From positions 7,561,501 to 7,625,500 of the forward strand of contig NC_092576.1 of NCBI RefSeq assembly GCF_037975245.1: 64,000 bases of DNA. The letters are read 5' to 3'. The position numbers and the translations under genes are program-made. The notes under the pieces were generated by a model. It did no database searches and was not told the origin of the DNA. It worked only from the letters and a program-made list of their open reading frames with translations. This DNA comes from Apostichopus japonicus. Lineage: Eukaryota; Echinodermata; Holothuroidea; Aspidochirotida; Stichopodidae. Position 1 is the stretch's first letter; each line of letters opens with the position of its first letter. Below, piece by piece: positions 56,228 through 64,000 of this stretch.

Positions 56228-56889
56228 CGCGTATCAGTAACTAATTTAGCAGTTGGGTCTATAAATTGGTATCAATTATTAGTACAATTCATGAGGATGA
56301 GTACCTAGTATATGTACTAGAATACGAATTCGAGATCGGCCTCACAACAAGTCCAGAAAAGACATATCCCAGTAAGTGTTTATCAGAGCGAGTTTGTACG
56401 GACTAACTAAGTTCAGTTCAGTTCATGTTTGGTGTAAGTTCGGATATTTAGCTACAACACATCGTTTTATAATTTCACTTGGGTTTTGGAATAAGCTCCA
56501 TATTGGGACTCATTGTCGTTGGTTTCATCATAGTGGTGTATTACCTTCCAACTTGGACAACTTAAAGGGAGTGAAGACTCGCGTACAAAGAAACGTCTGA
56601 TGCCGGTAATCTGACCTAGTTTCGATAAGGTGTAACAGAAGTGTTAGACACCACCATCGATCCCAGAAAATACACACAGAGCTTGCTACCGTCGGTAATT
56701 AGACACTAGTGTACAGTCAATACATGCAGCTACGGTAAATACCCATAACAGTGTACATAGCAGCGATGGACATCTCAGGTCTAGATAAAAGATAACAAGG
56801 TATCACGTTTCATTACTGTCTGCATTTTGTAGCGACAAGAAGAAAACTTTTTCAGAGGGCGGCACGCGGATTGGGCCAGTTTTCAATGC
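56228..56889. other. No gene recognised
   Basis: Nothing recognised; the 74-residue plus frame at 56376-56600 is unsupported. Confidence 0.5.
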
Positions 56890-56897
56890 CTCTAAAG

Positions 56898-57300
56898 CTG
56901 GGTTGTCCAACCTTTTGCAGAGGAGGGCCACATGGAATGATTATGATGAAGGAGGAGGGCGCATCAACCCTACGCTCGATTTTTCGATTTTTTGCCCGAA
57001 GCTCAAGGCAACATAATGTGAGCACTGCGCGCGGAGCGCACTGATTCATTTTACTTCCTGATAAAACAGATGAATAAAGTCCAGCCGCCCCCCCCCCCCC
57101 TCCGCTGAGAGTGTCACACAAACTGACCTGTATGCAGTTTCTTGGACCCAGAAGGTTTGATTGATTGATTATATAGCTCCAAATTGTTATCAACAAATCT
57201 GCTCACTAAAATTTCGCACCGTAGAGAATCTCTGGCGGGCCGGACGCAACCCTGCGGCGGGCCGGACTGTGGCCCGCGGGCAGTAGGTTGGACAACCCTG
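56898..57300. mobile_element. hAT-like MITE, 403 bp
   Basis: Ends CTGGGTTGTCCAACCTTTTGC and, at the right, GGTTGGACAACCCTG are inverted repeats of the CAGGGTTGTCCAACC type, known from hAT elements. Flanks CTCTAAAG (56890-56897) and CTTTGAAG (57301-57308) match at 6 of 8. The right subterminal region is GC-rich with GGGCCGGAC twice and GCCCGCGGGC. A C13-14 tract lies near 57087-57100. No transposase is present. Confidence 0.8.
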
Positions 57301-57308
57301 CTTTGAAG

Positions 57309-57869
57309 CAAAGTCCATTATTTTTTTAGTAGAACTGAAGAATACCTATATTTAGTGCAAGCTTTAATGTAAGGTCATGTAATTAAGTTCTTTGATATAC
57401 AGACGCTACTTTTTAAACTTCTACAATTTTGAACTCTTTTTATTATTATTTCAAGTCTTACCAGCAGTGTGTGTGTGTACGTGTGTGTATTGTTACATAG
57501 TGTCTCGATTACTTATTATTGATAGAGTTTGAGCACCGACTCCTAACCAGAAGGTATTCTTCTGCTTCTAATACAACTAATATACAAAATCTCTGACGCG
57601 TGAATATAATGATGTAATTTTTAACATACGGTGGACGTGTGATCTTCAAACATTCAAAGACAGGTGGTGTCGTTCGCGAATCTCTCCTGCTGAGAACATC
57701 CTCGGGTGGAATATTGAAACTATTATTTCGCTAAGTATGAACTCGACGGTAACAGTTGTTTGTATGTAATATGTAACACATTGTCAACCTCCCTTGATAT
57801 TATCAGGAAATGTTAATGATGATTACATCAACGATCATATAGCGTTAGTTGTCAATATATTTTAGTCCG
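57309..57869. other. No gene recognised
   Basis: A short GTGTGTGTGTACGTGTGTGT run near 57468-57489; otherwise nothing. Confidence 0.5.
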
Positions 57870-57898
57870 TTATATATATATATATATATATATATATC

Positions 57899-57936
<38 letters not shown>
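57870..57936. repeat. (AT)n microsatellite
   Basis: Two AT runs separated by a CTATATACA interruption. Confidence 0.92.
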
Positions 57937-60569
<2,633 letters not shown>

Positions 60570-61529
60570 AAAGTGGTGCTTAAACATCTGTTAACTTTAA
60601 GAAATATGTGCTCGAGATGGGGTAAAGGTCACTATAGACTCAGATGATATCTGTAGTAAGTAAACGTTAAAGTTGATAAGCATTGAAGGTAAACAGTATA
60701 TAAACTATATAATAATAATAACACACCTAACGGGGGAAAAAATCAATACAAGGTAAGTGAAAATCTTGCACTTTTTTGCTCATAATGTACTTCTTAACTG
60801 GTGCACTTTTAAGTTTTAAATTGACATGAAAACTTAACCAAAAGTTACGTATTCAATGAAAGGTTCTAGAGAGAGCAGAACCTCACAACTTCTTTAGTTA
60901 TTTCACTTCCTTAACAAACAGTGTACAACAATATTTTTTTTAAATCCCGGAATCATTAATGTCCTTGCAAAATGGGAAGTTTAAAAAACCGTAAATGTTT
61001 CATTTTAAAGCAGTGTCAACTTTTTCTAGATCGTTAAAATGTGTAGCAATTCTGCCAAACGAAACCAAACATTGGCCCAAACATGACTGAATTTAGTTGC
61101 ATTATTTAATGTCAATCAAAGATTGCTAAATGGTGCCTAATTAAGTGTTTCACGTCAATGTTTCATGATAAATTCGCCGTAACTTATAAACAGTAAACCC
61201 CATACAATACTGATACACATACAATTTTTTAATTGTTTTTTAATTAATTAACAATTTGTTTACGTGCTTATTTGCTTTATAGTAATGATCTAAGAATATA
61301 TCCTGATTAATAAAAAGTATTGTTTAACAGGAATCAAAGTTTGTTTGATAAATGTCCAATTACGTAACATTTTCTTCTGTGGCATTCTTAGAGTCCTAGG
61401 TAGCAGAATATATTCCATATATCCCGTTTCTGCATGAGTATTTGCTCTAAAAGGAAATATAACATAATCTCAATATTTGAATAGGCTTATTTGACTGTCC
61501 TTCAAAATTAACACAAATTATCATAATAA
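60570..61529. other. No gene recognised
   Basis: Nothing recognised. Confidence 0.5.
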
Positions 61530-61750
61530 AATAAAACTGTTAGCAAACTGCTTATCCACTAGAGAGCCTGTGTAAGAGAATAGGTAAAAGTAAGTTGGCC
61601 TGACGTTTCGATCCTAGCAGGATCTTCTTCAGAGGCTAAATGACAAGTAACATGTACAGAAGGGACAACAACACACAGAATACAGACAGGTTAATGAGCA
61701 TGGTGAACACAAAGAAATAGATGTAAGGGGATTAGTAGACAAGGGATTAG
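61530..61750 (-). mobile_element. Penelope-like element terminal fragment, copy 3
   Basis: On the minus strand it joins the upstream part seen in copy 2 (CTTGTCTACTAATCCCCTTA, then TCATTTAGCC) to the downstream part seen in copy 1 (CTCTCTAGTGGATAAGCAG). It therefore bridges the other two and shows that all three are one family. A short CCCTTGTCTACTAATC-type duplication lies at its upstream end. Confidence 0.68.
61598..61636 (-). ncRNA. Minimal hammerhead ribozyme-like motif, copy 3 (best preserved)
   Basis: Read on the minus strand: GCCT (stem I), CTGAAGA (matches the CUGANGA core), one extra A, GATCC-TGCTA-GGATC (stem II, 5 bp), GAAAC, GTC (cleavage site), AGGC (stem I partner). All invariant core bases are present. 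Stem III is only AC with GT and has no loop, so a monomer could not fold it. Small PLE-associated hammerheads with this defect are known to cleave as dimers. Confidence 0.7.
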
Positions 61751-63644
61751 TAGATAAAATTATCATGTTATATATATTAGGCATATTTGATGTTTCGACC
61801 AAAGCGTTAGTTTTCCTGAATTTTATTCTCTTACTTAAGTTTTGTTCATTGGAGTACAATTCATTTTTTTTTTATTTCTGTATTACAACCACGGTTTACG
61901 CAGAGAAATTTCTAATCCCGTTACACTATATATAGTCTTGATATTGAAATGAGACCTTGATGGTGACTAAGATCAAGTCAGTAAACCTATTGATGTTGGT
62001 TTCCTTAATGCACTCCCTCAAACCGTGTTGTTAACCTATAACGAATCTTTAACTTGACCTCAGATAAGGTGAACTAATTTGATTTACAAAGAACGGTAAT
62101 AAAGGTTCCCCTTGTTCTCAGTGTTATAATACTTGACAGTTTCCAAGGTTACTTAAAACAAACAACCGACAAATTAGACACTTACGTAGTCGTGACAAAC
62201 AAATAATATGCAAAGGAAAATATGATTGCGCCTTTCATACATTAGCTGTTTCTGCTTTGTCCCATTTTGTTCAATACATATTTTCGTTTCATAATTTTTT
62301 CTTTTTATATATTTTTTTCTTTTATATAACCATTTTTTTCTTTTATATAACCATGAAACTGCAACCACTCACTGCTCTTTACTCAGAGGAAGTCGTGGAA
62401 TGATTTTACAACTTTGTTAAACGTGAGTTGGTATACTTCCCGTTAGAGTGTAAGGTCATATGGAAAGGGAACACACAGTAAACAAGAAAACATAAATTTC
62501 TAAAATGAAATGATCTAACTTAGCATTTTGTAACTTGAATATGCTGACGTTGAAAACTTGAAAAATGACAAATGATGTAGCTCAATAAAATAATTTGAAG
62601 TCTGTGTAATCTATCTACTATATAGAGAGGATGATTATTTTATAATATAAACTGATTGATATCTTCATGAAAACACATAAGACAGTAGAAAACATTATAA
62701 ATTGTCAATATATCCGGTCCGATATTAATCTTTCCATTCCCAAGTCTTTTTCGCCTGTTTTCAATCTTGGTCGAAAATACAGTCAAATTGGTTTCAAAAA
62801 AGGTCATCTCTTTGTTTCATTTTAAAATATAACACGAATACGATAATGAATTTCGTAATCATGATGTTGCAAATTTGATAACAATGGTATCATAATCTGA
62901 AGATTATTATATTTCAATGACATTAGATTTTGTTTGCTTTTATCGTGCATCAATTATATATTTTATAATTTGAATTGAAGACTGAATGTAGTAGGATAGT
63001 AGGGCTTGTTAAATACTATAAATGTACACCGGTTCTTCGAAATCATGAAGGTATTCGTGTTCGATAATAAGTCGGAATAATTGCAACAAGGAATAAAACC
63101 TTCTGATAGGCAACAAAAAAAATGGTAATTTTCTCATCAAAACATTGTAATTATTGGATATAAAGATGGAAATCAGTGTATATGTTGTCCTCGTCGTAAA
63201 TTTGGATTTAATATTCCTTTAAAGATGTGAAGACCCGGAATAGATGAACCTGTAATCTAACAATCATATCTTGGTCTTAACTAAATACTAGCTGATTTTG
63301 TTCCGCCTAGTTTAGACTTACAATGAGACAAAATCCACAATCATATTCAGCTTGCCTTATTCCAATAAAAGAAAATCACGTTCTTGTAATGAAAGGACTT
63401 TATGGATTGAAACGAATAAGCACACTGAATGTCAAAACCGAGAAGTAATTTCTCAAAGAGAGCTGTTCCATGATTAACAGTGCGCATGCGTTTCATTGTA
63501 ACAACTGGTAGTTGAAACAACTGTTTGGGCGCAGTTAAGAAGTGATGGAAAGACTACAACCTTTTGCACATATAGCGCAATTTATCGGTGCTGGTTTTTA
63601 CTTTTAATTTCATAGTTTGTCGATGCATGAACTACGATCTTTAC

Positions 63645-63648
<4 letters not shown>
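61751..63648. other. No gene recognised
   Basis: Mostly AT-rich unique sequence. A TTTTTTCTTTTATATAACCA word is tandemly duplicated at about 62312-62354. Confidence 0.5.

Positions 63649-63704
<56 letters not shown>
63649..63704. repeat. (AT)n microsatellite
   Basis: An uninterrupted AT run of about 56 bp. Confidence 0.95.
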
Positions 63705-63706
<2 letters not shown>

Positions 63707-64000
63707 GTAAGTACCGTATAGTTCAAAATGTTACAGAACCGATCGGGGTGTTCATTATTGTGTAGAAGCAGTAGCGTTGCTGCAACGACAATAAAGGAAG
63801 TGACGTCATAAAGGTGCACTTGCTTATTGTTATTCTGTATACACAATACCTATTGTTATCGATCAGAGGCGTTGAAACAAGTCTTTGTACTTTATTCAAA
63901 CCTTAACGTGGAACCTATACGTTGACCTCCGTGTCACAGTTTAATTTTGCTTTCATTTGAGTCTGGCTGCGTTTGACTACGTTTCCATTCGCATCAAACA
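63705..64000. other. No gene recognised
   Basis: Unique sequence to the window end; nothing recognised. Confidence 0.5.

Noticed and set aside
56024-56308. A 94-residue protein
   Set aside because: Lies almost wholly inside the hAT-like MITE at 55952-56227.

Overview
The window is 64 kb of AT-rich, intron- and intergenic-type DNA from a metazoan nuclear genome. A marine invertebrate deuterostome, most likely an echinoderm, fits best. The grounds are a tRNA-derived SINE load of the kind seen in such genomes, Penelope-like element (PLE) ends carrying minimal hammerhead ribozymes, several short hAT-type non-autonomous transposons, and dense (AT)n and trinucleotide microsatellites. No operons, prokaryotic genes, CRISPR arrays or viral genes were seen. 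The species assignment is inference.

Only one stretch looks like a real host protein-coding exon: 11974-12270 (+), coding from 11983. It carries a signal peptide and the start of a periplasmic-binding-protein-like ligand-binding domain of the GABA-B receptor (family C GPCR) type. It has a good acceptor before it and a consensus donor after it. I recognised no further exon in the 51 kb downstream, so the rest of the window is either very long intron sequence or the gene is fragmentary.

Layout. 0-11.9 kb: non-coding, with a MITE-like repeat (359-575), a 54-bp minisatellite (2.3-2.8 kb), a SINE with a huge inverted trinucleotide tail (5.06-5.72 kb) and a 33-bp minisatellite (7.3 kb). 11.9-20 kb: the receptor exon, a foldback element just inside its intron, a 10-bp minisatellite, a second copy of the 359-575 element, a 144-bp tandem repeat and a ~169-bp satellite with trimer higher-order structure. 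20-35 kb: an hAT MITE with a perfect 8-bp target duplication, the first PLE/hammerhead fragment, a second copy of the first SINE, (TA)n arrays, a foldback element, a LINE 3' end, the second PLE/hammerhead fragment, a second SINE family and a 26-bp minisatellite running into (AGT)n. 35-50 kb: 39-bp, 121-bp, 149-bp and G-rich ~22-bp arrays, and two inverted copies of a ~600-bp repeat with (AT)n on their facing sides. 50-64 kb: A/T minisatellites, a 92-bp repeat, two more hAT-like MITEs, a 165-bp (AT)n array and the best-preserved hammerhead copy.

The genes do not form a pathway. The content is one receptor exon embedded in repeat DNA. The most interesting items are the three PLE-type minimal hammerheads, the SINE/microsatellite pairing with a foldback (GAT)n/(ATC)n tail, and the nested satellites. 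All boundaries and similarities were judged by eye.
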